Shown piece by piece: positions 44,306 through 52,933 of a stretch of DNA of 52,966 nucleotides. The stretch lies in assembly GCA_008638015.1 (NCBI GenBank), contig VTPD01000006.1:1-52966 (forward strand), read 5' to 3'. The notes beneath the pieces are model-generated. The model was not told the DNA's origin. It saw only the letters and a program-made list of their open reading frames with translations, and made no database searches. A program made the position numbers and the translations under genes. Source of the DNA: Pelagibacteraceae bacterium (lineage in GTDB: Bacteria > Pseudomonadota > Alphaproteobacteria > Pelagibacterales > Pelagibacteraceae). Numbering within the stretch: the first letter of the stretch is position 1; every line of letters begins with the position of its first letter.

Positions 44306-46396
44306 TTATTTTTTTAGATTATTTACATTATCTTTGATAATTGATTTGCCCTGACCAGACAAGCTTGGATTGTTCATAAAATATTCATGTGCCGAAAAAG
44401 TAGCACGAATTTGCTTAATCTTTGTGTAAGTTTTATCTCTGAGAGCCCAGCTTAATTTGTTATCTTTATAATTTGCCATCATTATTTGATCTAAAACCTG
44501 CGCATGTACCGTTTCATTTTTTATTCGTAACATAACTTCCAATCTTCTATCTAAATTTCTTGGCATTAAATCAGCGGAAGAAATAAAAACTAAATTATTT
44601 CTTGAAGGCATTGGAAATCCATTAGCAAAACAATAAACTCTTGAGTGTTCTAAAAAACGACCAACAATACTTTTAACGTATATATTTTCAGATAACTTTT
44701 TTACTTGAGGTCTTAAACAACATATTCCTCGAACGAATAGATGTATTTTTACTCCAAAATTTGAGGCTTCATATAAACGATCTATAATTTTTGGATCCAC
44801 TAAAGAATTCATTTTTGCCCAGATTTCAGCATGCTTGCCAACTTTTGCATTTTCAATTTCTTGATCAATCAATGTATTTAATTTAGATCTCAAAAATTTA
44901 GGAGCTAGTATAATATTTTCTAACTCTCCTGGATCTCCATAACCAGTAACAAAATTAAAAAATTTTTCTATCTCGTTAGTGTACCCCTCATCTGCACTAA
45001 ATAATGAAAGATCTGTATAAATTTTTGCATTAATAGGATGATAATTTCCAGTTCCAACATGGATATACTTTTTTAAACTACCCTCCTCTTCTCTTATAAC
45101 CAAGCTTGCTTTTGCATGAGTTTTTAAATGAACAAAACCATAAACAACTTGAACACCTGATCTTTGCAATGATTTAGCCAAACTAATGTTTGCCTCCTCA
45201 TCAAATCTTGCCTTAATCTCAACAACAGCGGTGACTGATTTTCCATTTTCTGCTGCTTGCTTTAATGCTTTAACAATTGGAGAGTCGAGCGTTGTTCGAT
45301 ACAATGTTTGTTTAATAGTTCTAACATGACTATCAAAAGCCGCTTGATTTAAAAATTGTATTACAGCATCAAATGTTTCGTAAGGATGATGAACAATCAT
45401 ATCTTTTGCTTGAATAGCTGCGAAATAATCATTATTAAATTGATGAACTCGTTCAACATCTCTAGGGTTGAAAGGTTTGTAGTAATAATTTTTTTTACCC
45501 TCTTTTAAAATTTGTGAAATCTCATGCGTTCCAACAAATTCTTCAATTTCATCAACTGTATCCTCATCAGCTTTTAAATTTTTTTGTAAAAATTTTTTTA
45601 ATTTTTCATTAGATCCTTTTCGTAATTCAAGCCTAACAATTCTACCTCTTTTTCTCTTCTTTAAAGCTTTCTGATAAAATAAGACTAAGTCCTCAGCTTC
45701 ATCCTCAATTTCAATATCGCTATCTCTTGTTATACGTGCAGAAATATAATCTTTTATGACATACCCATTAAATAATTGAGAACTAAATGAACTAACTATT
45801 TCTTCTAAAGAAATATAGTTTTTTATATTTGGCGATGAACTTATATTATAAAAACGCTTTAAAATCTTTGGAAGTATGACAATTGCATAGTGTGATTTTT
45901 TTTTCTCAGCTTTTTTTAATTCCATCAAAAGAAAATGGCCTTGATTAAATAAGAAAGGAAAGGGATGGGAGGGATCAATTGCTTGTGGAGTTAGAACTGG
46001 AGCAATTTCTTTTATAAATATAGACAATAAATTTTGTTTTTCACTTTCAGTAAGTCGATTAAAAGTTTTAAAAAAAATACCTTCTTTGGCTAAGTTCTTT
46101 TTAAGTTTAGACCAAATTAAATTTGATTTCTTTAATAATTCAACAGTTTTAATTTTAATTTTTTTTAATTGTTCTTTTGGAGTTAGGCCATCGATCGTTT
46201 TATGCTTAATTTTCTCTTTCATTTGAGCATAAACACCCGCTACACGCACCATATAAAACTCATCAAGATTATTAGATGCTATCGACAAAAATCGAACCCT
46301 TTCATATAAAGGAATATCTTTATTATCAGCCTCAGATAACACTCTTGAATTAAACTCAAGCCAAGAAATTTCTCTGTTATTGTATTTGCTTGTCAT
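44306..46396 (-). CDS. ppk: Polyphosphate kinase Ppk1
   Basis: Ppk1 builds polyphosphate from ATP reversibly through a phosphohistidine. The 696-residue protein has the N-terminal helical domain (FNSRVLSEADNKDIPLYERVRFLSIASNNLDEFYMVRVAG), the head domain, and two phospholipase-D-like C domains. The phosphorylated His is in the HVGTGNYHPINAKIYTDLSLF stretch (near residue 450), with HSRVYCFANG (near 585) as the second catalytic His. ppx follows at once. The ATG is divergent from sixA with a 33-bp gap, so they share a regulatory region. Confidence 0.95.
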   Translation of the reverse strand: MTSKYNNREISWLEFNSRVLSEADNKDIPLYERVRFLSIASNNLDEFYMVRVAGVYAQMKEKIKHKTIDGLTPKEQLKKIKIKTVELLKKSNLIWSKLKKNLAKEGIFFKTFNRLTESEKQNLLSIFIKEIAPVLTPQAIDPSHPFPFLFNQGHFLLMELKKAEKKKSHYAIVILPKILKRFYNISSSPNIKNYISLEEIVSSFSSQLFNGYVIKDYISARITRDSDIEIEDEAEDLVLFYQKALKKRKRGRIVRLELRKGSNEKLKKFLQKNLKADEDTVDEIEEFVGTHEISQILKEGKKNYYYKPFNPRDVERVHQFNNDYFAAIQAKDMIVHHPYETFDAVIQFLNQAAFDSHVRTIKQTLYRTTLDSPIVKALKQAAENGKSVTAVVEIKARFDEEANISLAKSLQRSGVQVVYGFVHLKTHAKASLVIREEEGSLKKYIHVGTGNYHPINAKIYTDLSLFSADEGYTNEIEKFFNFVTGYGDPGELENIILAPKFLRSKLNTLIDQEIENAKVGKHAEIWAKMNSLVDPKIIDRLYEASNFGVKIHLFVRGICCLRPQVKKLSENIYVKSIVGRFLEHSRVYCFANGFPMPSRNNLVFISSADLMPRNLDRRLEVMLRIKNETVHAQVLDQIMMANYKDNKLSWALRDKTYTKIKQIRATFSAHEYFMNNPSLSGQGKSIIKDNVNNLKK

Positions 46397-46429
46397 AATT
46401 TTTTAACTAAAAATTTATATATATTAGAA

Positions 46430-46936
46430 ATGTTAACATTATATGTCATGCGCCATGCCAAATCTAGTTGGGATCAGGACAATATATCTGACTTTGAACG
46501 ACCTTTAAGTAAACGAGGCCAACATAACGCAAAATTAATGGCTAAAGTGATGAAAGAAAAAAAAATGTTTTTTGATATAGCTTATGTCTCTGGTGCTAAA
46601 AGAACAGTTGAAACATTTCGATATATAAAAGATTTAAATCTTAAAAAAAAGAAAATAAAAAAAGATCACTACCTAACAAGCATTAAAAGTTTACTAAAAA
46701 GTATTCAGACAACAAAAGATAAATACAAAAGTGTATTAATCTTAAATCACGAGCCCCTTGTATCAAAATTAACCCATCAATTATGTTCAAAATTTAAAAA
46801 TTCACCAAAAGATATGATAGATAAATTCAGCACTGGAGCTGTTGCTATTATTCAATTTGAAAAAGAATCCTGGGAGAAAATAAGATATGGTGATGGAAAA
46901 TTAGAAGGATTTATAAAACCGAAGTATTATTATTGA
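46430..46936 (+). CDS. sixA: SixA-type phosphohistidine phosphatase
   Basis: SixA removes phosphate from phosphohistidine, known on the HPt domain of ArcB and on PTS proteins. The 168-residue protein starts MLTLYVMRHAKSSWDQ with the RHG-type motif RHA (Arg8, His9) and has the SGAKRTVETFRYI helix and LNHEPLVSKL (second catalytic His). It belongs to the histidine phosphatase superfamily. It is divergent from ppk and its end overlaps phoB tail-to-tail by 7 bases. A link to polyphosphate or PhoR/PhoB signalling is only a guess from location. Confidence 0.85.
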   Translation: MLTLYVMRHAKSSWDQDNISDFERPLSKRGQHNAKLMAKVMKEKKMFFDIAYVSGAKRTVETFRYIKDLNLKKKKIKKDHYLTSIKSLLKSIQTTKDKYKSVLILNHEPLVSKLTHQLCSKFKNSPKDMIDKFSTGAVAIIQFEKESWEKIRYGDGKLEGFIKPKYYY

Positions 46937-47616
46937 ACATCTAAAGCATATCCTGCTGATCGAACTGTTCTAATTAAATCTACTTTTCCCTCAAGATTAA
47001 TAGCCTTTCGAAGTCTACGAATATGAACATCAACAGTTCGTGTTTCAACGTAAATAGCATTACCCCATACTTGGTTTAACAATTGCTCTCTTGAATAAAC
47101 ACGACTTGGATTTTTAATAAAAAAATTTAACAAATTATATTCCGTAGGTCCTAGTTTAATTTGGTTATCTCCACGATAAACTCTTCTAGATAAACGATCA
47201 ATTTTTAAATCTTTGAAAACTACTATATCTTCGATTAAGGATGGCTTCGCTCTTTTTAATAATGCTTGAACTCTCAAAACTAGCTCTTTTGTACTAAATG
47301 GTTTAGTTACATAATCGTCCGCACCAGTCTCAAATCCTCTAATTTTATCAGTTTCTTCTGATTTTGCAGTTAACATGATCACGGGTATAGATTTAAGTCT
47401 TGGCTCTCTTTTAATTAAATCGCAAACTGCAATTCCGGACAGATCTGGAAGCATCCAATCTAAGATAACTAAATCTGGTAAATTTTTTTTTACCTGCTCA
47501 ATACCATCCTCGCCATTTTGAGAAATGATAATTGTATAACCCTCTTTTTCTAAGTTATATTTTAATAAAGTTGAAATAGATTTTTCGTCTTCTACAATTA
47601 AAACAGTTGCACTCAT
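46930..47616 (-). CDS. phoB: Phosphate response regulator PhoB
   Basis: PhoB, phosphorylated by PhoR, activates genes with Pho boxes. The 228-residue protein has a receiver domain with the acidic pocket VEDE near residue 10 and phosphoacceptor Asp53 (LVILDWMLPD), and a winged-helix output domain (VYSREQLLNQVWG, RTVDVHIRRLRKAI). The start chosen is the ATG at 47616 (MSATVLIVEDEKS); TTG codons upstream also fit. It lies 9 bases after phoU on the same strand and is the last gene of the pst operon. Confidence 0.95.
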   Translation of the reverse strand: MSATVLIVEDEKSISTLLKYNLEKEGYTIIISQNGEDGIEQVKKNLPDLVILDWMLPDLSGIAVCDLIKREPRLKSIPVIMLTAKSEETDKIRGFETGADDYVTKPFSTKELVLRVQALLKRAKPSLIEDIVVFKDLKIDRLSRRVYRGDNQIKLGPTEYNLLNFFIKNPSRVYSREQLLNQVWGNAIYVETRTVDVHIRRLRKAINLEGKVDLIRTVRSAGYALDVQ

Positions 47617-47625
47617 CAACAATAA

Positions 47626-48324
47626 TTATTGTCCCGATAATATATCAGATTGTCCCTTAGGTCGATCACCTTCAATGTCATCTCCAGTTACTAAATAATA
47701 AACTGTTTCAGCAATATTTGTTGCATGATCTCCCATACGCTCTAGATTTTTAGACATAAATAAAAGATGAGCAGCTGGTTTAATGTAATTTTTTTCCCCT
47801 TCCATAAATTCAGTTACAGAATTCATCGAAATATCAATTAAGTTATCAATTTCCTCATCTGAGTTCCAAACCATTTCAGCAACTTTTGCATCCCGATTTA
47901 CAAATGCATCTAGAACTAATTTTAAATTTTTTTGAACCTTTTCAGAGGCTGCACCAATTGTTTTTTTTATATTGTCAGGGAGCTTTACAGACACATAGCG
48001 TGAACGTTTTGCGATATTCTTGGCCAAATCTCCAATTCTTTCTAGATCACCTGAAATTTTCATTGCAGAAACTGTTTCCCTAAGATCGATAGCCATGGGT
48101 TGCCTCATAGTAATTAAGTCAACAACTTGCGCTTCAATATTCTTTTCGAGTTCATCGATACGATCATCTTTGCCAACAATTTCATCAACAAATTCTTGAT
48201 CATTAGTCAATAAAGCTTCAGTTGCATCTTTAATTTGTTTTTCAGCAAGCGCTCCCATTTTTGCAATCGTATTTGTTAAAATGCTCAACTGTTCGTCGTA
48301 GGATTTTACTAAATGTTCTGCCAT
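47626..48324 (-). CDS. phoU: Phosphate transport system regulator PhoU
   Basis: PhoU helps switch off the Pho response when phosphate is plentiful, working with PstB and PhoR. The 232-residue product is all helical, a tandem of two PhoU domains with the metal-site ExxxD regions (GKDDRIDELEKNIE and ERMGDHATNIAE). The ATG at 48324 is preferred over an in-frame TTG at 48336; GGAAGG lies about 10 bases before the ATG inside the end of pstB. The stop of pstB and this ATG are only 4 bases apart, so they are translated together. Confidence 0.95.
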   Translation of the reverse strand: MAEHLVKSYDEQLSILTNTIAKMGALAEKQIKDATEALLTNDQEFVDEIVGKDDRIDELEKNIEAQVVDLITMRQPMAIDLRETVSAMKISGDLERIGDLAKNIAKRSRYVSVKLPDNIKKTIGAASEKVQKNLKLVLDAFVNRDAKVAEMVWNSDEEIDNLIDISMNSVTEFMEGEKNYIKPAAHLLFMSKNLERMGDHATNIAETVYYLVTGDDIEGDRPKGQSDILSGQ

Positions 48325-48328
48325 ATCA

Positions 48329-49087
48329 TTAACCAAACCTTCCTGTTATATAATCCTGTGTCATTTTATTATCAGGATTCTTAAATAGTTTATCTGTTGT
48401 ATTAAATTCAATCAATTTTCCTAAATGAAAGAAACCGGTATATTGAGAAACTCTTGCTGCTTGAGACATAGAATGAGTAACAATAGCAATAGTATATAAT
48501 GATTTTAATTCATCAATCAAAGTCTCAATTTTAGCTGTAGCAATAGGGTCAAGTGCTGAACAAGGTTCATCCATCAAAATAACTTCTGGATTAATTGAAA
48601 TTGCTCTAGCAATACATAATCTTTGTTGTTGACCTCCTGATAATCCAGTTCCAGGCTCATCTAAACGATCTTTAACTTCATCCCATAATGCAGCTTGTTT
48701 TAGACTGTTTTCAACAATTTCATCCATGTGATTTTTATCTTTTGCAATTCCATGAATGTCAGGTCCATAAGATACATTTTCATAAATACTTTTTGGGAAT
48801 GGATTTGGTTTTTGAAAAACCATACCAACTCTTTCTCTCAATTGAACCACATCAACTGATTTATCATAAATATTTTCCCCATCGATTTCGATCACTCCAC
48901 TGACTTTACAAATATCAATGACATCATTCATTCGATTTAAACATCTAAGAAAAGTTGACTTTCCACAACCCGAAGGTCCAATTAAGGCGGTGACCTGTTT
49001 TTCTGCTACATTTAAATCAACATCAAATAAGGCTTGTTTTTCTCCATAAAAAACCGAAACACCTTTTGCTTTAATTTTATTTTTCAT
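48329..49087 (-). CDS. pstB: Phosphate ABC transporter ATPase PstB
   Basis: PstB powers the PstCA permease. The 252-residue protein has Walker [10 protein letters not shown] near residue 37, the Q loop in [10 protein letters not shown], the signature LSGGQQQRL near 149, Walker [14 protein letters not shown] near 169 and the switch His in VTHSM. The PstB-specific [16 protein letters not shown] is present. It lies 6 bases after pstA and 4 before phoU. Confidence 0.97.
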   Translation of the reverse strand: MKNKIKAKGVSVFYGEKQALFDVDLNVAEKQVTALIGPSGCGKSTFLRCLNRMNDVIDICKVSGVIEIDGENIYDKSVDVVQLRERVGMVFQKPNPFPKSIYENVSYGPDIHGIAKDKNHMDEIVENSLKQAALWDEVKDRLDEPGTGLSGGQQQRLCIARAISINPEVILMDEPCSALDPIATAKIETLIDELKSLYTIAIVTHSMSQAARVSQYTGFFHLGKLIEFNTTDKLFKNPDNKMTQDYITGRFG

Positions 49088-49093
49088 TTTGTT

Positions 49094-50359
49094 TTACCAT
49101 TTCCTTTCAAATTTTTGTCTTGCCCATACAGCCAAAGAATTCATGATGATTAAAAATCCAATTAGCAACATAATCGTTGCAGAAGTTTTTTCAACAAAAC
49201 CTCGCTCTGCTGACTCTGACCACAAATAAATTTGCACTGGCAAAGATGTTGAAGGATCAGTTGGAACAGATGGAACATCAACAACAAAAGCTACCATTCC
49301 TATAAGCAAAAGTGGTGCTGTCTCACCCAAAGCTTGTGCAAGACCAATGATTGTTCCTGACAATGTTCCAGGCATAGCTAGTGGAACCACATGATGCATA
49401 ACAGTTTGAACTTTTGAAGCACCCACTGCAAGTGCACCTTCACGTATTGATGGGGGAACTGCTTTTAATGATGCTCGACAGGCAATAATAATTGTTGGAA
49501 GTGTCATTAAAGATAACGTAATTCCGCCAACAAGTGCTGTCGATCTGGGAAGACCAAAAACACCCAGTAACATTCCCAATCCCAAAAGTCCAAATACAAT
49601 TGAGGGAACTGCTGCCAGGTTATTAATATTAATCTCAATAATATCCGTAACTATATTTTTAGGAGCAAATTCCTCAAGATAAACTGCAGCCATAAGTGCA
49701 ATAGGAAAAGAGATAATCAAACAAATAATAATAGAAAAAAATGATCCTATAATAGCACCAGCCACACCTGCAATTTCTGGATCTCTAGAATCTCCACTAA
49801 ATAAAAAGTAGTTACTAAATACAGTTTTAATTTTACCCTGTTCTAATAAATTATCATAAATATTTAATTGAAAATTATTTAATCGCCTTCTATCTTCTGG
49901 AATATCTCGGGGGAAATTTCCTTTATGCAATTGGTCTAAATCATCAGACGCTGTTAGGTCAATCATTACTTTTTTGCCAAGAGCATCTGGATTATTTATT
50001 AAATAATTTTTGATCTCTAATTCATAATTTCCACTTAACAATTGTTTTACATCCTTCTCCTCTTCAGCGTTTGAATAAGGAAATAAACCTGTTGCAGCTT
50101 TGTAAGTCACATCAAAAAACTCTGCAGATTTGATTTGTTCAATATTTGGATTTGCAACGTCTTTTAGCTCCAAAAGTTCTTTATTAAAATCAACTTCAGT
50201 TTGTATCGTTGTTTTGACAAATGCAGTGCTGCCTGTTGAAAAAACTTTTAGTAACAATAAAAAAACAAAAAATATTGCTATAGCGATTGCGCCAATTCCC
50301 ATTAGCCTAAAACGCTTTTCAGCGGTGTATCTTTTTTTTAATCTTTGCTCTCTAGTCAT
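49094..50359 (-). CDS. pstA: Phosphate ABC transporter permease PstA
   Basis: PstA is one of two membrane subunits of the high-affinity phosphate importer. With the ATG at 50359 (MTREQRLKKRY) it has 421 residues, longer than the 280-300 of enteric PstA. It has a large extracytoplasmic insertion (about residues 45-165) after the first helix and six helices later, with the EAA-type loop SLKAVPPSIREGALAVGASKVQT. The long form is common in alphaproteobacteria. The ATG overlaps the pstC stop by 8 bases. An upstream in-frame start would add 12 residues but lacks a good ribosome site. Confidence 0.95.
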   Translation of the reverse strand: MTREQRLKKRYTAEKRFRLMGIGAIAIAIFFVFLLLLKVFSTGSTAFVKTTIQTEVDFNKELLELKDVANPNIEQIKSAEFFDVTYKAATGLFPYSNAEEEKDVKQLLSGNYELEIKNYLINNPDALGKKVMIDLTASDDLDQLHKGNFPRDIPEDRRRLNNFQLNIYDNLLEQGKIKTVFSNYFLFSGDSRDPEIAGVAGAIIGSFFSIIICLIISFPIALMAAVYLEEFAPKNIVTDIIEININNLAAVPSIVFGLLGLGMLLGVFGLPRSTALVGGITLSLMTLPTIIIACRASLKAVPPSIREGALAVGASKVQTVMHHVVPLAMPGTLSGTIIGLAQALGETAPLLLIGMVAFVVDVPSVPTDPSTSLPVQIYLWSESAERGFVEKTSATIMLLIGFLIIMNSLAVWARQKFERKW

Positions 50360-51755
50360 ATTTTTCTCTGTATTTATTGACAATACGTAGTGCAATGAAG
50401 TTTAAAATTAGAGTAAGCACAAATAAAGTAAGTCCTAAAGCAAAAGCAGCTTGAGTTTTGGCACTAGTGAATTCTTGGTCTCCAACTAAAATCATAACAA
50501 TTTGTGTCGTTATGGTGGTTGTGGCTTCTAGGGGATTAATAGTTAAATTGGCAGCCAAACCAGCCGCCATCACTACAATCATTGTTTCACCAATTGCTCT
50601 AGATACTGCTAACAAAATTGATCCAACAATTCCTGGTAATGCTGCTGGGAATACAACTTTTTTGATTGTTTCAGATTTTGTTGCACCAAGTGCGTAAGAT
50701 CCTTCTCTCAAAGATTGAGGAACGGCATTAATAACGTCATCAGATAAAGATGAGACAAAGGGGATGATCATAACTCCCATTACTAAACCTGCAGCAAGTG
50801 CACTTTCTGATGAAACATTGATACCTAGATTTTCACCAATAATTCTAAAAAAAGGACCTACGGTTAATGCAGCAAAAAAACCATAAACCACAGTTGGAAC
50901 TCCTGCTAAAATTTCAATTATAGGCTTGCCCCATTTTCTTTGTTTGTTGGAGGCATATTCTGCAAGATAAATTCCAGAATATAAACCTATAGGAACAGCT
51001 ACGCACATTGCAATAAAAGCAATAAATGCTGTACCTGCAAAAAGTGGAACTGCACCAAATGCTTCTCTTAAATCTTTTGCTTCCTGAGCTGTCATATTTG
51101 CAGGATCGCTCATAAAAGCTTTTTGTGGAGACCAATTTAATCCAAAGAAAAAATCTAAGGGATTAATTTTTGTAAAAAATTGTATAGTTTCAAATAATAA
51201 TGAGACAATAATTCCGATAGTTGTTAGGATTGCCGCCGCTGAAGATAAAAATAAAATTATAGTAAATATTTTTTCGACACTATCACGAGCATGAACATTT
51301 TTATTAATTTGATTAAATGAAAATAGAGAAGCAATAATAATAGCACAAAAGAACAAAACAATTTTAGCACCCTGAGAAACGGAAAGTAAGCTTTGGTAAG
51401 TCTCGACTCCAGATTTAATTCCATTACTAATTTGGCCAGTAAAAGTACCTTGAGAAAAAGAAACAATTTGTGAATAAATTAAATTAAGTTCGTCCTTTGA
51501 AAGCTCATTTAACGACATAGATTGAATTCGAGACTCAATTAAATTTTTTAAGATAATTGGTTCGAAAAAAGTCCAAAACGAAATGATTAAAAAAGCTGGA
51601 ATGGAACACCATAAAGCTTGGTAGTAACCATAAAACTTGGGTAGAGCCTTGGGTTCAATAGATCTAACTAATGCTACTTTTTTAATTTTTGATCTTCCAA
51701 AATAAAAACTAGAAATCGCAAAGAGAACAAGCGTTGCCAACAAAATTGAATTCAA
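50352..51755 (-). CDS. pstC: Phosphate ABC transporter permease PstC
   Basis: PstC is the second membrane subunit of the phosphate importer. The 467-residue long form has extra N-terminal helices and a large loop before the six-helix core (GTAFIAFIAMCVAVPIGLYSGIYLAEYAS) and the EAA loop AVPQSLREGSYALGATKSET. The start is a TTG at 51755 preceded by AGAGGA, six to eight bases away; no ATG is near. A hairpin lies between pstS and this gene. It overlaps pstA by 8 bases. Confidence 0.95.
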   Translation of the reverse strand: MNSILLATLVLFAISSFYFGRSKIKKVALVRSIEPKALPKFYGYYQALWCSIPAFLIISFWTFFEPIILKNLIESRIQSMSLNELSKDELNLIYSQIVSFSQGTFTGQISNGIKSGVETYQSLLSVSQGAKIVLFFCAIIIASLFSFNQINKNVHARDSVEKIFTIILFLSSAAAILTTIGIIVSLLFETIQFFTKINPLDFFFGLNWSPQKAFMSDPANMTAQEAKDLREAFGAVPLFAGTAFIAFIAMCVAVPIGLYSGIYLAEYASNKQRKWGKPIIEILAGVPTVVYGFFAALTVGPFFRIIGENLGINVSSESALAAGLVMGVMIIPFVSSLSDDVINAVPQSLREGSYALGATKSETIKKVVFPAALPGIVGSILLAVSRAIGETMIVVMAAGLAANLTINPLEATTTITTQIVMILVGDQEFTSAKTQAAFALGLTLFVLTLILNFIALRIVNKYREKYD

Positions 51756-51774
51756 AGTGTCCTCTTACTGTTAT

Positions 51775-51801
51775 TTTGAGGGCCTATTTTAGGCCCTCAA
51801 A
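51775..51801 (-). terminator. Strong hairpin between pstS and pstC
   Basis: A 12-bp perfect stem (arms 51775-51786 and 51790-51801) closes a 3-base loop, with TTGAGGGCCTA and its complement. No T-run follows on the coding strand, so it is more likely to stabilise the pstS message or only partly stop transcription than to be a full terminator. Confidence 0.6.
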
Positions 51802-51817
51802 TTTTAAAAACTCAAAC

Positions 51818-52834
51818 CTAGTTTAAACTAATTGTTTTTAACTGAGTTCCAGCTGTTCTTACTGTTTTGTAAGTTTTGTTATCCAAAGGTACCAAACCAA
51901 TATCAGTTAAATAACCTTTTGGACCCATTGTTCCTTTAGCAGTAAACTCGGCTAAAAATTCTTTAATGCCAGGTACTACACCAACATGAGATTTTTTCAC
52001 ATAGAAAAATAAAGGTCTTGCAATTGGGTACGAATAGTCTTGGATTGATGCTAATGAAGGTAATTTTCCTTCAATTTTAGCTGCTTTAATTTTATCTTTG
52101 TTAGCAACTAAATAAGAGTATCCGAATAATCCAAACATTTCTGGATCAGCAGCAAGTTTGTTTACGATTAATGTATCGTTTTCACCTGCTTCGATCGCTA
52201 AACCATCTTCTCTTAATTTAGCGCAACCTTTTTTAGCTTTATCACCCATAGCTGTTTTAAAACCTTTTGAGCAACCTTTTCCCATTACTAGAGAATTCCA
52301 AGCATCTCTTGTTCCTGATGTTGGAGGAGGAACCATGATTTTGATACCAACATTTGGTAAAGACTTATCAATGTCGCTCCATTTTTTATATGGGTTAGCA
52401 ACTACTTTACCATTAACATCTACATCGTGAGCTAATGCTCTCCATAATTGCTCTTTAGTAAAATCGATATTCTTAGCTTTTACTGAATGAGCAAAAGAAA
52501 TACCATCGTTACCTACAATAATTTCAACGATATCTTTTACACCGTTTTTAGCACAAAGAGCTTTTTCTTTAGATTTAATTGCTCTTGAAGCATTCGTAAT
52601 ATCAGGATGCTGAGTACCAACGCCAGCGCAGAATAATTTCATTCCTCCGCCAGTTCCTGTGCTTTCAATAACTGGTGTTTTAAATTTTCCACCTTTACCA
52701 AACTTTTCTGCAACTACAGTTGCATATGGGTAAACAGTTGAAGAACCAACAATTTTAATTTGATCTCTTGCAGATGCATAAGAAGTGATAACCAATGCAG
52801 CAAAAAGGGACAAAATAAAGTTTATTTTTTTCAT
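51818..52834 (-). CDS. pstS: Phosphate-binding protein PstS
   Basis: PstS captures phosphate in the periplasm for PstCAB. The 338-residue protein has a signal peptide (MKKINFILSLFAALVITSYAS, cleavage near ASA) and the mature start DQIKIVGSSTVYPYATVVAE. Phosphate-site residues lie in the GSSTVYP loop, ESTGTGGGM, DITNASRAI and PPTSGTRDAW. Shine-Dalgarno AAAGGA lies about 8 bases before the ATG. It heads the pst operon behind a Pho box. It is the likely excess component, helped by the hairpin after it. Confidence 0.96.
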   Translation of the reverse strand: MKKINFILSLFAALVITSYASARDQIKIVGSSTVYPYATVVAEKFGKGGKFKTPVIESTGTGGGMKLFCAGVGTQHPDITNASRAIKSKEKALCAKNGVKDIVEIIVGNDGISFAHSVKAKNIDFTKEQLWRALAHDVDVNGKVVANPYKKWSDIDKSLPNVGIKIMVPPPTSGTRDAWNSLVMGKGCSKGFKTAMGDKAKKGCAKLREDGLAIEAGENDTLIVNKLAADPEMFGLFGYSYLVANKDKIKAAKIEGKLPSLASIQDYSYPIARPLFFYVKKSHVGVVPGIKEFLAEFTAKGTMGPKGYLTDIGLVPLDNKTYKTVRTAGTQLKTISLN

Positions 52835-52883
52835 TTTTAATTTTCCTTTGTTTTAGTTTTAGAGTTTAAGTGTCCCGGATTTA

Positions 52884-52889
52884 ATCTTA
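52884..52889 (-). promoter_or_regulatory. Likely -10 element of the pst operon
   Basis: TAAGAT on the minus strand lies 15 bases downstream of the last Pho half-site and about 50 bases before the pstS ATG, leaving a leader of about 40 bases. No good -35 is present, as expected for a PhoB-activated promoter. Confidence 0.4.
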
Positions 52890-52904
52890 TCAAGAGTCAT
52901 TTAT

Positions 52905-52933
52905 GTTATGAAATTGTTAAACTTTTGTTACAA
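52905..52933 (-). promoter_or_regulatory. Pho box before pstS
   Basis: Three half-sites, TTGTAAC (52927-52933), GTTTAAC (52916-52922) and TCATAAC (52905-52911), share TAAC-type ends and repeat at exactly 11 bases with AT spacers, the PhoB binding pattern. The pst operon is the standard PhoB target. Confidence 0.7.

Noticed and set aside
46397-46429. Pho box in the ppk/sixA gap
   Set aside because: The 33 bases hold no 11-base spaced half-sites.
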